Shown piece by piece: positions 33,504 to 43,730 of a stretch of 64,000 bases of DNA. A program made the position numbers and the translations under genes. Each line of letters starts with the position of its first letter. Positions within the stretch are counted from its first letter, which is position 1. Under the pieces are notes generated by a model. The model worked only from the letters and a program-made list of their open reading frames with translations, had not been told where the DNA came from and did not search any database. This DNA comes from Metabacillus sp. KUDC1714 (GTDB taxonomy: Bacteria; Bacillota; Bacilli; Bacillales; Bacillaceae), in the NCBI RefSeq assembly GCF_014217835.1, contig NZ_CP055263.1, forward strand, positions 4,219,501-4,283,500. The letters are read 5' to 3'.

Positions 33504-33986
33504 TTGGCGGTAAAACCAATCGTTATGTTTCCGGCAGATGTTTTAGAAACACCTTGTGAAAAGGTAACTATTTTTGATCGGAAGCTAACAAAGCTTTTAG
33601 CAGATATGTATGATACGATGATTGAAAATGATGGTGTTGGACTAGCAGCACCACAAATAGGAATTTCACAGCAAATAGCTATTGTTGATATTGATGATCA
33701 TAATGGAACAATAGAATTAATCAATCCAGTTATTGTTGAAGAACGTGGTGAACAAACTGGACCTGAGGGATGTTTAAGCTTTCCTGGTCTGTACGGTGAA
33801 GTAACGAGAGCAAACTATGTAAAGGTTAGAACATTTAATCGAAAAGGAAAAGTGAAAATCATTGAAGCTGAAGGATTTCTTGCTCGAGCGATCCAACATG
33901 AAATGGATCATCTTGAAGGAGTGTTATTCACAAAAAAGGTAGAAAAATACTTAGAAGAAAATGATTTAGAAAGTGCGGAAGGATGA
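33504..33986 (+). CDS. def: Peptide deformylase
   Basis: It removes the formyl group from nascent proteins. I start at TTG 33504 (TTGGCGGTAAAACCA), seven bases after GGAGGAG, giving a 160-residue product equal to the B. subtilis length; an ATG at 33486 lies before that ribosome site. Motif 1 GVGLAAPQ (44-51), motif 2 EGCLSFP (Cys90) and motif 3 QHEMDHLEG (His132, Glu133, His136) supply metal ligands and catalytic Glu. fmt follows, partly overlapping. Confidence 0.95.
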   Translation: MAVKPIVMFPADVLETPCEKVTIFDRKLTKLLADMYDTMIENDGVGLAAPQIGISQQIAIVDIDDHNGTIELINPVIVEERGEQTGPEGCLSFPGLYGEVTRANYVKVRTFNRKGKVKIIEAEGFLARAIQHEMDHLEGVLFTKKVEKYLEENDLESAEG

Positions 33987-33991
33987 CACGT

Positions 33992-34945
33992 ATGACAAAA
34001 ATCGTATTTATGGGAACACCTGATTTTTCTGTGCCGATTTTACGGAGTCTTGTAAAAGCAGGCTATGATATTGTTGGTGTTGTAACCCAACCAGATCGAC
34101 CAAAAGGGCGTAAAAAAACTCTTACTCCGCCACCAGTAAAAGTAGAAGCTGAGAATCATGGTATTAAAGTGTTACAGCCTGAAAAGATTCGAAATGAGGT
34201 TGAGGATGTTCTTTCATTGGAGCCAGACCTTATTGTCACGGCAGCTTTTGGACAAATTTTACCAAAGGAATTATTAGAAGCGCCTAAATTTGGCTGTATA
34301 AATGTACATGCTTCACTTTTACCGGAATTAAGAGGTGGTGCACCAATTCATTATTCTATTCTTCAAGGGAAAGATAAAACAGGAATCACGATCATGTATA
34401 TGGCAGAAAAACTTGATGCAGGTGATATCCTTACTCAGGTCGAGATTAGAATTGAGGAGCGAGACACAGTTGGTTCATTACATGACAAGCTCAGCGAAGC
34501 AGGAGTAAGGCTTTTGTCTGAAACAATTCCTCAATTACTTGCAGGAAAGCTCACACCAAAAAAGCAGGATGATTCAAAAGCAACCTTCGCCTCTAATATT
34601 AAACGTGAGCAAGAAAAGATTGATTGGACCAAAACAGGGGAAGAAATCTATAACCAAATTAGAGGTCTTAATCCTTGGCCTGTTGCGTTTACCACATATG
34701 AGAATCAACCTCTCAAGGTATGGTGGGGAGAAAAGATGCCGAGTAAAAACGATTCATCTCCGGGAACAATTATCGGAATTGATCAGGATGGTTTTGTTGT
34801 CGCAACTGGAAATAAAACAGCGATAAAAATCACTGAACTTCAACCATCTGGTAAAAAGAAAATGAGTGGAGAAGACTATTTGAGAGGGACAACAATTTCC
34901 GTAGGGAATAAATTAGGCGATGATGATGAAAAAACAACCAAATAG
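33992..34945 (+). CDS. fmt: Methionyl-tRNA formyltransferase
   Basis: It formylates initiator Met-tRNA with 10-formyl-THF. The start at 33992 has GGAAGG nine bases upstream; ATG 33983, overlapping the def stop, has no spacing. The 317 residues match B. subtilis. Catalytic Asn104 and His106 (INVHASLLP) and Asp142 (LDAGDIL) are present, followed by the C-terminal OB-type tRNA-binding domain (about 205-317). The pair with def runs the formylation cycle. Confidence 0.96.
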   Translation: MTKIVFMGTPDFSVPILRSLVKAGYDIVGVVTQPDRPKGRKKTLTPPPVKVEAENHGIKVLQPEKIRNEVEDVLSLEPDLIVTAAFGQILPKELLEAPKFGCINVHASLLPELRGGAPIHYSILQGKDKTGITIMYMAEKLDAGDILTQVEIRIEERDTVGSLHDKLSEAGVRLLSETIPQLLAGKLTPKKQDDSKATFASNIKREQEKIDWTKTGEEIYNQIRGLNPWPVAFTTYENQPLKVWWGEKMPSKNDSSPGTIIGIDQDGFVVATGNKTAIKITELQPSGKKKMSGEDYLRGTTISVGNKLGDDDEKTTK

Positions 34946-36275
34946 TGTACGAGATGTAGCAGTAGAAATCTTATTACAAGTTGAGAAAAATCAAGCATAT
35001 AGTAATTTGCTTTTAAACTCAATGATAAAAAAACATAAAGTAAATGAGAAGGATATAGCATTACTCACCGAAATCGTTTACGGAACATTGCAAAGACGTG
35101 AAACACTCGACTATTTTTTAGCAGGCTTTTTAAAAAAGGCAAAAAAAATTGAGGCTTGGGTACAAATTTTATTAAGGATCTCCATTTACCAAATGGTTTA
35201 TCTTGATCGAATCCCAGAAAGAGCAATCTTTTTCGAGGCAGTAGAAATTGCGAAAAAACGAGGTCATAAAGGGATTGCTGCTTTTGTGAATGGCGTGCTC
35301 AGATCTGTTCAACGAGAAGGTCTACCTACATTTGATGATATATCTGATTCTGTGGAGAGACTAGCAATTAAAACAAGTCACCCCTCATGGCTAGTTGACA
35401 AATGGGTAAAACAATTTGGTTATGAAGAAACCGAAAAAATGTGTGAAGTAAATTTAATGCCACCTTCGCAAACAGCACGAGTTAATCAAACGAAAACAAC
35501 TGTTGATGAGCTTTTTCATGACCTTACAAACAAAGGGATAATGGTTGAGCATGGAGATTTATCTGAGGATGCAATAAAGGGTATGAAAGGAAATTTAGCC
35601 TTAACTGAGGCGTTTTCAAAAGGACTACTTACCATCCAAGATGAAAGCTCAATGTTAGTTGCTAGAGCATTAAATCCACAAGAAGGTGAGAAGGTTTTAG
35701 ATGCATGTGCAGCTCCTGGAGGAAAATCTACACATATAGCTGAACGTATGAAAGGCACAGGTACTGTTCATTCCCTTGATTTACATGAGCATAAGGTAAA
35801 GCTTATTAAACAACAAGCAGACCGATTGCAGCTAGAAAATATTATACCTGAAGCATTAGATACCAGGTTGGCCGGTAACCGCTTTGAAAAGGAGAGCTTT
35901 GATCGAATTTTAGTTGATGCTCCATGTTCTGGTTTTGGAGTTATTCGAAGAAAGCCTGATATCAAGTATACGAAAAATCAAGAAGATGTATTAAAGCTGG
36001 CCGACCTGCAACACAATATTTTACAGGCTGTTGCCCCTTTATTAAAAAGAGATGGTGTGTTAGTTTATAGTACATGCACAATTGATAAAGAAGAAAATAG
36101 CGACGTCGTTCAGACGTTTTTAGAAAGCCATCCAGAGTTCGTGCGGGATCAAGCTTCAGTAAAATATTTACCTGAAAAACTTCAGCCTATTTTTCAAAAT
36201 GGGGAAGTACAGTTGCTGCCACATTACTTTGGAACAGACGGTTTTTATATAGCATGTTTACGAAAGAAGGGTTAA
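34920..36275 (+). CDS. rsmB: 16S rRNA m5C967 methyltransferase RsmB
   Basis: The 451-residue SAM methyltransferase has an N-terminal NusB-like RNA-binding domain (about 1-140) and a Rossmann methylase with motif [13 protein letters not shown] (about 260-271). The two cysteines used by RsmB/Nop2-type enzymes are Cys336 (DAPCSGFG) and Cys386 (YSTCTI). The start overlaps the end of fmt. There are three successive ATG codons (34920, 34923, 34926) and the first is given, though the choice is uncertain. It equals yloM. Confidence 0.94.
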   Translation: MMMKKQPNSVRDVAVEILLQVEKNQAYSNLLLNSMIKKHKVNEKDIALLTEIVYGTLQRRETLDYFLAGFLKKAKKIEAWVQILLRISIYQMVYLDRIPERAIFFEAVEIAKKRGHKGIAAFVNGVLRSVQREGLPTFDDISDSVERLAIKTSHPSWLVDKWVKQFGYEETEKMCEVNLMPPSQTARVNQTKTTVDELFHDLTNKGIMVEHGDLSEDAIKGMKGNLALTEAFSKGLLTIQDESSMLVARALNPQEGEKVLDACAAPGGKSTHIAERMKGTGTVHSLDLHEHKVKLIKQQADRLQLENIIPEALDTRLAGNRFEKESFDRILVDAPCSGFGVIRRKPDIKYTKNQEDVLKLADLQHNILQAVAPLLKRDGVLVYSTCTIDKEENSDVVQTFLESHPEFVRDQASVKYLPEKLQPIFQNGEVQLLPHYFGTDGFYIACLRKKG

Positions 36276-36277
36276 AA

Positions 36278-37375
36278 TTGGAACAGATGAAAGCAACTAG
36301 GACAAAAAAAGACAGCGAAGAAAAGAAGAGTAACCCGTCTATCTACTCATTAGAACTTCATGAGTTAGAAGAATGGTTAAAGAATAATGGAGAAAAATCA
36401 TTCCGAGCAAATCAAATATTTGAATGGTTATATACAAAACGTGCAACTAGTTTTGAGGACATGTCAAACCTTTCAAAAAACCTTAGAACGCTTTTGAGTG
36501 AAAACTTTACTTTAACAACACTTAATACTCTTATTCAACAAACATCAAAAGACGGAACAATTAAGTTTCTTTTTGAATTACATGATGGATATTCGATTGA
36601 AACGGTTTTAATGAGACATGAATATGGTAATTCTGTATGTGTAACAACTCAGGTAGGTTGCCGGATTGGTTGTACATTTTGTGCCTCAACATTAGGAGGA
36701 TTAAAAAGAAATTTAGAAGCAGGAGAAATTGTTGCTCAAGTCGTAAAAGTACAACAGGCACTTGATGAATTTGATGAGCGAGTAAGTCATGTTGTTATAA
36801 TGGGAATTGGTGAACCATTTGATAATTATGATGAGATGATGTCTTTCTTAAAAATTATTAATCATGATAAAGGCTTGAATATAGGTGCTCGCCATATTAC
36901 TGTTTCAACAAGTGGGATCATTCCGAAGATCTATAAGTTTGCTGATGAAAAGTTACAAATCAATTTTGCTATATCATTACATGCTCCAAATTCGGAATTA
37001 CGGACTCAACTTATGCCTATTAATAAAGCATATAAATTGCCCGATCTAATGGAGGCTGTAAAGTATTATGTAGATAAAACAGGAAGACGTGTTAGCTTCG
37101 AGTACGGACTTTTTGGTGGAGAAAATGATCAAGTTGAACATGCCGAAGAATTAGCAAAATTAGTTAAGGGTTTAAAGTGCCACATTAATTTAATTCCTGT
37201 AAACTACGTACCTGAAAGAAATTATGTACGTACACCGAAAGACCAGATTAAGTTATTTGAAGATACGCTTAAAAAGTATGGAGTTAATGTAACAGTAAGA
37301 AGAGAACAAGGCCATGATATTGATGCAGCATGTGGACAACTTCGAGCTAAGGAGCGTAAAGAGGAGACGAGGTGA
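36278..37375 (+). CDS. rlmN: RlmN, 23S rRNA/tRNA A2503/A37 C2-methyltransferase (radical SAM)
   Basis: It methylates A2503 of 23S rRNA and A37 of some tRNAs. Radical-SAM cluster ligands are Cys128, Cys132 and Cys135 in [13 protein letters not shown]. The second catalytic Cys is in DIDAACGQL near the C-terminus. I choose TTG 36278 because AGAAGGG lies seven bases before it; ATG 36287 lacks a good site. This gives 365 residues, near the B. subtilis 363. The stop overlaps the prpC start. Confidence 0.93.
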   Translation: MEQMKATRTKKDSEEKKSNPSIYSLELHELEEWLKNNGEKSFRANQIFEWLYTKRATSFEDMSNLSKNLRTLLSENFTLTTLNTLIQQTSKDGTIKFLFELHDGYSIETVLMRHEYGNSVCVTTQVGCRIGCTFCASTLGGLKRNLEAGEIVAQVVKVQQALDEFDERVSHVVIMGIGEPFDNYDEMMSFLKIINHDKGLNIGARHITVSTSGIIPKIYKFADEKLQINFAISLHAPNSELRTQLMPINKAYKLPDLMEAVKYYVDKTGRRVSFEYGLFGGENDQVEHAEELAKLVKGLKCHINLIPVNYVPERNYVRTPKDQIKLFEDTLKKYGVNVTVRREQGHDIDAACGQLRAKERKEETR

Positions 37376-38139
37376 CCAAGGTGGATACTTTCTATTTGTC
37401 AGATAGGGGAAGAGTTAGACAACATAATGAGGATTGTGTTGGTGTTTTTGAAAACGAAGCTGGTGTGTTGGCGATTGTTGCTGATGGAATGGGAGGTCAT
37501 CTGGCTGGAGATGTTGCTAGTCAAATGACCATCTCTACCTTTAAAGGATTATGGGAGCAAGTGAAGCATATTGATAGCCCTAAAGATGCTGAGGCTTGGT
37601 TTATTGAGAAGGTCTCAGAGGTAAACAAAGCTGTTTATGACCATTCTTTATCGAATCCAGAATGTCAAGGCATGGGAACAACAATTGTTGGTGTAATTAT
37701 AACCCCAAGCTTCGCGACCATTGGTCATATTGGAGATAGTCGGTGTTATCTATTAAACCACAGTGGTTACAAGCAAGTGACCCAAGACCATTCACTCGTA
37801 AATGAATTGGTACGGTCAGGACAAATTTCAAAAGAAGATGCTGAACATCATCCTCGGAAAAATGTCCTTTTACGGGCATTAGGCACAGAACAAACAGTAG
37901 AACTTGATCTTTCCACGATTGAATTTGAACAAGATAATGTGCTTTTATTATGCTCTGATGGGTTGTCAAACAAAGTTTCTGATGAAGAAATGCAAGAAGA
38001 ACTTTTAAAAAGTCATTCTCTTCCGGAAATTGCGAATTCGCTTGTTAAGTCAGCAAATGATAACGGTGGAGAGGATAATATTTCTCTAGTCATTATAAAA
38101 AAGACGGCAAATCTTGAATTAGGTGAAGCGCCGTGCTAA
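37372..38139 (+). CDS. prpC: PP2C-type serine/threonine phosphatase PrpC
   Basis: It dephosphorylates PrkC and its substrates. The 255-residue PPM-family protein has metal ligands in HNED (Glu20, Asp21) and VADGMGGH (Asp38), GHIGDSR in the middle and GGEDNISLV near the C-terminus. The start is GTG 37372 (AGAGGAG upstream, overlapping the rlmN stop); GTG 37381, with GAGGTGA upstream, is an alternative that would remove three residues. It overlaps prkC by seven bases. Confidence 0.95.
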   Translation: MTKVDTFYLSDRGRVRQHNEDCVGVFENEAGVLAIVADGMGGHLAGDVASQMTISTFKGLWEQVKHIDSPKDAEAWFIEKVSEVNKAVYDHSLSNPECQGMGTTIVGVIITPSFATIGHIGDSRCYLLNHSGYKQVTQDHSLVNELVRSGQISKEDAEHHPRKNVLLRALGTEQTVELDLSTIEFEQDNVLLLCSDGLSNKVSDEEMQEELLKSHSLPEIANSLVKSANDNGGEDNISLVIIKKTANLELGEAPC

Positions 38140-40127
38140 TAGGTAAAAGAATTAGTGGTCGTTATAAAATTCTAGAAGTTATTGGCGGAGGTGGAATGGC
38201 AAACGTCTATCTAGCCAAGGACATGATTCTAGAAAGAGAAGTTGCAATGAAGGTATTGCGATTTGACTTTTCTAACGATGACGAATTTATTAAAAGATTT
38301 AGAAGAGAAGCACAATCTGCAACAAGCTTGGCCCATCCTAATGTAGTAAGCATATATGATGTCGGAGAAGAAGATGGGATTTACTATATTGTAATGGAGT
38401 ATGTAGATGGTCAAACCTTAAAGCAATACATACAGCAGTTTGCTCCTATTCACCCGAGAAAAGCGGTTAACATAATGGTACAGATTGTATCAGCGATCCA
38501 ACACGCACATGATAATCATATTATTCATCGTGACATAAAACCACATAATATATTGATTGACCATCATGGTAATGTGAAAGTAACAGATTTTGGAATTGCG
38601 ATGGCACTTAGCTCAACAACAATCACACAAACCAATTCTGTACTAGGGTCTGTCCACTATTTATCACCTGAACAAGCTAGAGGTGGATTAGCAAATAACA
38701 AATCTGATATCTATTCAATTGGAATCGTATTATTTGAGTTATTAACTGGACGTTTGCCATTCGATGGTGAATCTGCTATTTCGATTGCCTTAAAGCATTT
38801 GCAATCAGAGACACCATCACCGAAAAGATGGAATCCCGATATCCCACAAAGCTTAGAAAATATTATTTTAAAAGCGACTGCAAAAGATTCTTTTCACCGC
38901 TATGATTCTGCAGAAGAAATGGAAAAAGATCTTGAAACTGCATTTGATGTAAGTCGGATATCTGAACCTCGTTTTTCAATTCCTGAGGATTTCGAAGCAA
39001 CAAAAGCAATACCTATTATTACGAATGAAGATATTGAACAAAGTAAAATCGAGGATACAATTGTACATTCCACAATAGATAACCAAAAAGAAGAACCAAA
39101 AAAGAATATTAAGCAAAATAAAAAGCTAGCAAAGAAAGAAAAGAAACCAAAAAAGCAAAAAAGCAAACTTGCCATCTTTATTATTACCACTTTTATTATT
39201 TTAATCACGGCTAGTGTTGCTGCTTTTACAATAATTCCGCCTATGATGCTACCAAAGGATATCGAAGTGCCTGATGTTTCAGGGGAAACTTATGAAGATG
39301 CAGTAGATATTCTCTATGAAAATGGATTTGAAGTTGGAGAACCTGTTCTTGTCTCTGATGAGGAGATAGAAGAAGGATATGTCATCAAAACAATTCCATC
39401 AGCTTCAGAAATAACAAAAGAAGGTGCAACAATAACGATTTATGAGAGTACTGGTAAAGAAAAAGTAGTGCTTGATGATTATGTTGGGAAAAATATTGAC
39501 AGGGTCAAATCAATTCTCGAAATAAAGGGTTTTACCATTGATGTGAAAGAAGAGTCAAATGAAGTGGAGAATGCAGGAACGATTCTAACTCAATCGCCTG
39601 AAATAGGGGTAGAAGTAATCCCTTCTGAGGAAACCATAGAGTTTACGGTGAGCTCTGGACCTAAGCTTGAAAAAATCGAGAATTTTGTTGGTAAAAGTAA
39701 GTCTCAAGTCGATGAATATGTAAGTTCTAATGGATTTACTTCTATAGAATCTGAGGAATATTCAAATGATATTCCCATTGGCCATCTTATTTCACAATTA
39801 CCAGAAGTAGGAACAGAAGTCGTTCCTAAAGACACAACTTTGCAGCTTGTATATTCTTTGGGTCCAGAACCTGAACCGCCTAAGAAGGTAGAAAAAACCG
39901 TAGAAATTCCATATGAGCCAGAAGAAGAAGGTCAAGAGCTTGTGGTTAAAATTAGTATAGATGATGCTGAGAATTCAATTTCAGAAACCTACGAAGAATT
40001 CAAAATAATAGGTCCACAAACTAAGCGGTTGGAATTTATAATTGCTCCAGATGAAAGCGCGTTTTACCAAATTACGATCGATAATAAAGTTGTCGCCTCT
40101 GAAACAATTCCATATCCAGAGGAATAA
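38133..40127 (+). CDS. prkC: PASTA-domain serine/threonine kinase PrkC
   Basis: This 664-residue Hanks-type kinase senses muropeptides during germination and stationary phase. The cytoplasmic kinase domain has GGGGMANVY, Lys40, HRDIKPHN (Asp134) and DFG (Asp152). A lysine-rich juxtamembrane stretch and one transmembrane helix (about 345-368) follow. The extracellular part has three PASTA domains (about 376-440, 443-510, 512-582) and an Ig-like C-terminal domain (about 590-664). The start is GTG at 38133 inside prpC, behind AGGTGAAG. Confidence 0.95.
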   Translation: MLIGKRISGRYKILEVIGGGGMANVYLAKDMILEREVAMKVLRFDFSNDDEFIKRFRREAQSATSLAHPNVVSIYDVGEEDGIYYIVMEYVDGQTLKQYIQQFAPIHPRKAVNIMVQIVSAIQHAHDNHIIHRDIKPHNILIDHHGNVKVTDFGIAMALSSTTITQTNSVLGSVHYLSPEQARGGLANNKSDIYSIGIVLFELLTGRLPFDGESAISIALKHLQSETPSPKRWNPDIPQSLENIILKATAKDSFHRYDSAEEMEKDLETAFDVSRISEPRFSIPEDFEATKAIPIITNEDIEQSKIEDTIVHSTIDNQKEEPKKNIKQNKKLAKKEKKPKKQKSKLAIFIITTFIILITASVAAFTIIPPMMLPKDIEVPDVSGETYEDAVDILYENGFEVGEPVLVSDEEIEEGYVIKTIPSASEITKEGATITIYESTGKEKVVLDDYVGKNIDRVKSILEIKGFTIDVKEESNEVENAGTILTQSPEIGVEVIPSEETIEFTVSSGPKLEKIENFVGKSKSQVDEYVSSNGFTSIESEEYSNDIPIGHLISQLPEVGTEVVPKDTTLQLVYSLGPEPEPPKKVEKTVEIPYEPEEEGQELVVKISIDDAENSISETYEEFKIIGPQTKRLEFIIAPDESAFYQITIDNKVVASETIPYPEE

Positions 40128-40263
40128 AAGCAGAATATAGTTTTTTATTATGGAATATCACAAGAATATTAATCACAAACTTTTACTATGAATTCTTGTA
40201 ATGAGCTTTAATAAATCAATAACATATTTAGAGAAACAACAATATTGTTCTAGGAGGTTATTC

Positions 40264-41148
40264 ATGCCACAAGGGAAAATTGTGAAAGCTCTTAGTGGTT
40301 TTTACTATGTGCAAGACGGCGAAAGAATGATTCAATGTAGAGGTAGAGGTATTTTTCGGAAAAATAAGATCACCCCACTTGTAGGAGATGAAGTTGAATA
40401 CCAGGCAGATAATGATCAAGAGGGTTATATACTTGAAATATTTGGCCGTAAAAATGAACTTGTCAGACCACCTATTTGTAATGTCGACCAAGCGATTCTT
40501 GTTTTTTCAGCAGTTGAACCTGATTTTAGTCCAGCGCTGCTTGATCGCTTCCTTGTACTGATTGAAGCTAATGATATTGAACCAATTCTGGTTATTAGTA
40601 AGGCAGATTTAATTCCATCTGAGGATATAAAAGAAAAAGTGCTTTCGTATGCTAAAGATTATCAAAATGCAGGGTACAAAGTGCTATTAACTTCTACTGT
40701 TGAATCTAGTGTAGAACATGACCTACAACCGATTCTAGATAATAAAATTTCAGTTTTTGCTGGACAATCTGGAGTAGGAAAATCATCGTTATTAAATGTT
40801 TTAAGACCAGATCTTGATCTAAAGACAGATGATATTTCAACACATTTAGGGAGAGGTAAGCATACGACAAGACATGTAGAATTAATTGCAGCAGGGTCTG
40901 GCTTTGTTGCAGATACACCAGGTTTTAGTTCATTAGATTTTACAGGTATTGAGGTTGAAGATTTAACCTACTGTTTTCCGGAAATGAAAGAAAGAAGTGG
41001 GAATTGTAAATTTCGTGGTTGCACACATGTGAAAGAGCCAAAATGTGCGATCAAAGAAGCGGTAGATAATGGAGAAATACCGCAATATCGATATGAACAT
41101 TATTTAACCTTTGTTGAAGAAATAAAAGATAGAAAGCCGAGGTATTAG
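40264..41148 (+). CDS. rsgA: Ribosome small-subunit-dependent GTPase RsgA
   Basis: It acts in late 30S maturation. The 294-residue protein has an N-terminal OB fold and a circularly permuted GTPase order: G4 (ISKAD), then G1 (GQSGVGKSSLLN), then G3 (DTPGFSS). A zinc finger follows with Cys-x-Cys-x-His-x-Cys in NCKFRGCTHVKEPKCAIKEA. ATG 40264 has AGGAGG eight bases upstream; the in-frame ATG at 40201 does not. It equals yloQ/cpgA. rpe follows after one base. Confidence 0.95.
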   Translation: MPQGKIVKALSGFYYVQDGERMIQCRGRGIFRKNKITPLVGDEVEYQADNDQEGYILEIFGRKNELVRPPICNVDQAILVFSAVEPDFSPALLDRFLVLIEANDIEPILVISKADLIPSEDIKEKVLSYAKDYQNAGYKVLLTSTVESSVEHDLQPILDNKISVFAGQSGVGKSSLLNVLRPDLDLKTDDISTHLGRGKHTTRHVELIAAGSGFVADTPGFSSLDFTGIEVEDLTYCFPEMKERSGNCKFRGCTHVKEPKCAIKEAVDNGEIPQYRYEHYLTFVEEIKDRKPRY

Positions 41149-41149
41149 T

Positions 41150-41806
41150 ATGATAAAAATTGCCCCATCAATCCTATCGGCAAATTTCGCGAAATTGGGT
41201 TTGGAGATTAAAGATGTAGAAAATGGTGGTGCCGACTATATTCATGTAGATGTTATGGATGGACACTTTGTACCAAATATTACGATTGGGCCTTTAATTG
41301 TGGAAGCAATTCGACCTGTTACAAAGCTTCCTTTAGACGTACACCTCATGATTGAACAACCAGACAGTTATATACATGAGTTTGTGCGTGCAGGTGCGGA
41401 TATCATTACTGTACATGTTGAAGCATGTAAACATCTACATAGAACCCTTCAATTAATCAAGTCTGAGGGTATTAAGGCAGGTGTAGTGTTAAACCCACAT
41501 ACACCTATCGAGTCAATACAGCATGTTCTAGAGGATATTGATATGGTTTTATTAATGACAGTAAATCCTGGTTTTGGGGGACAAGCTTTTATTCCACAAG
41601 TCTTACCAAAAATTAAACAGCTTGCTACAATTATTAAAGAAAAACAGCTTCCGATCGAAATTGAAGTGGATGGCGGAATTAATGAAGAAACGGCCAAACT
41701 TTGTGTTGAAGCCGGAGCAACTGTACTTGTTGCAGGTTCGGCTATTTATAATAAGCCTGATCGCCATCAAGCAATTCAAGCCTTAAAACAGGCCATTCAT
41801 TCATAA
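41150..41806 (+). CDS. rpe: Ribulose-phosphate 3-epimerase
   Basis: It interconverts ribulose-5-P and xylulose-5-P in the pentose phosphate pathway. The 218-residue TIM barrel has the metal-binding HVDVMDGHFVPN, DVHLMIEQPD, MTVNPGFGGQ and EVDGGIN segments, all canonical. It starts one base after the rsgA stop and ends before a terminator. Confidence 0.96.
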   Translation: MIKIAPSILSANFAKLGLEIKDVENGGADYIHVDVMDGHFVPNITIGPLIVEAIRPVTKLPLDVHLMIEQPDSYIHEFVRAGADIITVHVEACKHLHRTLQLIKSEGIKAGVVLNPHTPIESIQHVLEDIDMVLLMTVNPGFGGQAFIPQVLPKIKQLATIIKEKQLPIEIEVDGGINEETAKLCVEAGATVLVAGSAIYNKPDRHQAIQALKQAIHS

Positions 41807-41849
41807 ATCTGAAAAACTCATCTAAGATTCAATTTAAATCAATAAAGAG

Positions 41850-41883
41850 TTCTGACGCATTCCCTGTGTCAGACTTTTTTTAT
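41850..41883 (+). terminator. Terminator after rpe
   Basis: TCTGACGCA (41851-41859) pairs with TGTGTCAGA (41866-41874), one G-U, then eight T. The rest of the gap to thiN holds only a weak hairpin, GACTTA/TAAGTC (41989-42015). Confidence 0.92.
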
Positions 41884-42079
41884 ATCTTAAGTACTAAACT
41901 TCGGTATAAGATTAATCAGATGAGCAGAGCCAAGAAGTTGTGCTTAACAAACGATGGTTAGGAAGAAAAAGTTCAGGTGAAGCCTTTGGACTTAGCATTT
42001 TTAGCATGGTAAGTCACGCTATCCATTAGTGAGGATAAAGTGAAAAATTTAATAAAATTTTGATACATAAGGAGTTAAT

Positions 42080-42724
42080 ATGAAAACAATCGCACTTGTT
42101 GCAGGAGGACCAAAAGAAAATCTCCCTGTATTAACAGATTATCATCACGAGGGTGTTATATGGGTTGGAATTGATAGAGGGACGTTATACATACAAGAGT
42201 CAGGATTGCCCCTAACCTTTGCTTTTGGAGATTTTGACTCCATTACAAATAAAGAGAGGAATGAGTTGACAAAGGCTTTCACTAATTTGTCTATCTTTTC
42301 TGCTGAAAAGGATAAAACAGATACTGAGCTTGCATTAGAATGGGCAGTTCAACAATCACATGAACTCATACAAATTTTTGGAGCAACTGGCGGAAGAATC
42401 GACCATATGCTTGGTAATATTCAACTCCTTTTTAAAACAATAAAGTATGATTCAAAAATTGAAATAATCGATCGTCAAAATCATATCACGCTCTTCACTC
42501 CAGGAACATATACAATAAAGAAACACAAGGAGTGGAAATATATATCGTTTATTCCGATTAGTCATGAAGTGAAGGGTATTACGCTAGAAGGATTTAAATA
42601 TCCATTAAATAATTGTCATATCAGCATTGGATCGACATTATGTATTAGTAATGAACTCATTCATGAACAAGGTACTTTTTCTTTTCATGACGGCATAATA
42701 TTAATGATAAGAAGTCGAGATTAA
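42080..42724 (+). CDS. thiN: Thiamine pyrophosphokinase
   Basis: It converts thiamine directly to thiamine diphosphate, which suits salvage. The 214-residue protein has the family sequence VAGGPKENLP at the start, GIDRGTLYI, FGDFDSI and DKTDTELAL (acidic metal-binding residues), and GATGGRIDHMLGNI. The start follows AAGGAG by seven bases. It equals yloS. I see no TPP riboswitch in front. Confidence 0.94.
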   Translation: MKTIALVAGGPKENLPVLTDYHHEGVIWVGIDRGTLYIQESGLPLTFAFGDFDSITNKERNELTKAFTNLSIFSAEKDKTDTELALEWAVQQSHELIQIFGATGGRIDHMLGNIQLLFKTIKYDSKIEIIDRQNHITLFTPGTYTIKKHKEWKYISFIPISHEVKGITLEGFKYPLNNCHISIGSTLCISNELIHEQGTFSFHDGIILMIRSRD

Positions 42725-42874
42725 GCCTTGTGGATTCAAAGAGATAAGGTCTCGCGTCATTTTTTTCCACAGACTGAATATAATGCTAAAGAACTGATTT
42801 GATTTTTATGAAACTTTGACGCTAATAGTACCTTTAAACAAGCATGTTTAATGATTTGGTTGAGGAGGGAAACA

Positions 42875-42955
42875 ATGAGATTTTATACGATTAAGCTACC
42901 AAAGTTTTTAGGAGGAATTGTTCGAGCAATGCTCGGTTCGTTTAAAAAAGATTAA
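42875..42955 (+). CDS. spoVM: SpoVM, stage V sporulation protein M (26 aa)
   Basis: This tiny ORF is easy to miss. It encodes 26 residues starting MRFYTIKLPKFLGG and ending LGSFKKD, which I recall as differing from B. subtilis SpoVM only at Lys2 to Arg and Arg24 to Lys. SpoVM is an amphipathic helix that recognises the convex forespore membrane and anchors SpoIVA for coat assembly. The helix-breaking Pro9 that is key to curvature sensing is present. A strong TGAGGAGG lies ahead and a terminator follows. It is located between thiN and rpmB as in B. subtilis. Confidence 0.97.
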   Translation: MRFYTIKLPKFLGGIVRAMLGSFKKD

Positions 42956-42956
42956 G

Positions 42957-42988
42957 AAAAAAGCACCGTTATTTTCGGTGCTTTTTTC
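42957..42988 (+). terminator. Terminator after spoVM
   Basis: AAAAAAGCACCG and CGGTGCTTTTTT flank a seven-base loop (core arms 42961-42968 and 42976-42983) with a T run. Confidence 0.95.
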
Positions 42989-43083
42989 TTAGCTTATGTG
43001 TTTTATATTTATTGAATATGAAACATAGCTGCAATATAGCAAACTAAGATAAGCTATCATTTCATGTTTTCTGCTTTATAGGT

Positions 43084-43224
43084 AGTTCAAAAAGTCCGGA
43101 AAAATAGCTATTGAATTTCTACGACAGCTTGTTACTCGACTCCTCACGAATATAAACGTTTTGGTGTTGAAGATTAAGCTTTCTACTTGAAGTTCTAGGC
43201 TCTTTTTGTCTTCCTTTTTGAACA
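43084..43224. repeat. About 140-bp element with terminal inverted repeats (spoVM-rpmB)
   Basis: GTTCAAAAAG (43085-43094) and CTTTTTGAAC (43214-43223) are a perfect 10-bp inverted repeat. The interior has no ORF. It is unlike the six-copy palindrome family in the window, and it occurs once here. It might be a MITE-type element or a structured RNA; which strand matters is unknown. Confidence 0.55.
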
Positions 43225-43250
43225 CTAATTTAGAGAGAGCTTAATATGAA

Positions 43251-43439
43251 TTAAACTCGCTCAACTTTACCTGATCTTAAAGCGCGAGCAGATACATATA
43301 CTTTTTTTGGTTTACCGTTTACTAAGATGCGAACTTTTTGAAGGTTTGCGCCCCAAGTACGTTTGTTAGCGTTCATCGCGTGTGAACGTGCATTACCTGA
43401 GCGAGTTTTTCTACCAGTAACAACGCATTTACGTGCCAT
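43251..43439 (-). CDS. rpmB: 50S ribosomal protein L28
   Basis: The 62-residue protein begins [20 protein letters not shown] and is rich in Arg and Lys, typical of bL28. A GGAGGGAA site lies upstream on the minus strand. It is transcribed opposite to its neighbours, as in B. subtilis. The Cys5 is the only cysteine, so this is not the four-Cys zinc form. Confidence 0.97.
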   Translation of the reverse strand: MARKCVVTGRKTRSGNARSHAMNANKRTWGANLQKVRILVNGKPKKVYVSARALRSGKVERV

Positions 43440-43575
43440 GTTATTCCCTCCTTACTACAAAAAAACCTAACATTTTTTACAATAGTCATGTACATAGCCA
43501 TGAGATACTTTAATAATTTATCATAACTGCCTCAGGAATGCAATACTTCAACGTAAAGCTTTCAAGAATTTTTCC

Positions 43576-43607
43576 TTGACATAGTATTTAATGGTGTATT
43601 GTATAAT
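43576..43607 (+). promoter_or_regulatory. Probable promoter of yloU-fakA
   Basis: TTGACA (43576-43581) is followed after 16 bases by TATTGT and after 20 bases by TATAAT (43602-43607). The hexamer sequences are good but the spacing is ambiguous. Confidence 0.5.
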
Positions 43608-43730
43608 ACTATTGAAAAAAGGAATTGTGTTTTGTTCTTTTATTGATAAAGGCGCTTCCACTTTTCATTTGTGCATGCTTATAGTAAAATAATTATAGCC
43701 AGTGAGAGCAATTCCAAAGGGGGAACGATC

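Noticed and set aside
40201..40263. Longer RsgA starting at ATG 40201
   Set aside because: AGGAGG lies inside that extension and is correctly placed for ATG 40264, where family homology begins.
41883..42079. TPP riboswitch before thiN
   Set aside because: No CTGAGA or conserved THI-box elements are present. Only a weak six-base hairpin is seen.
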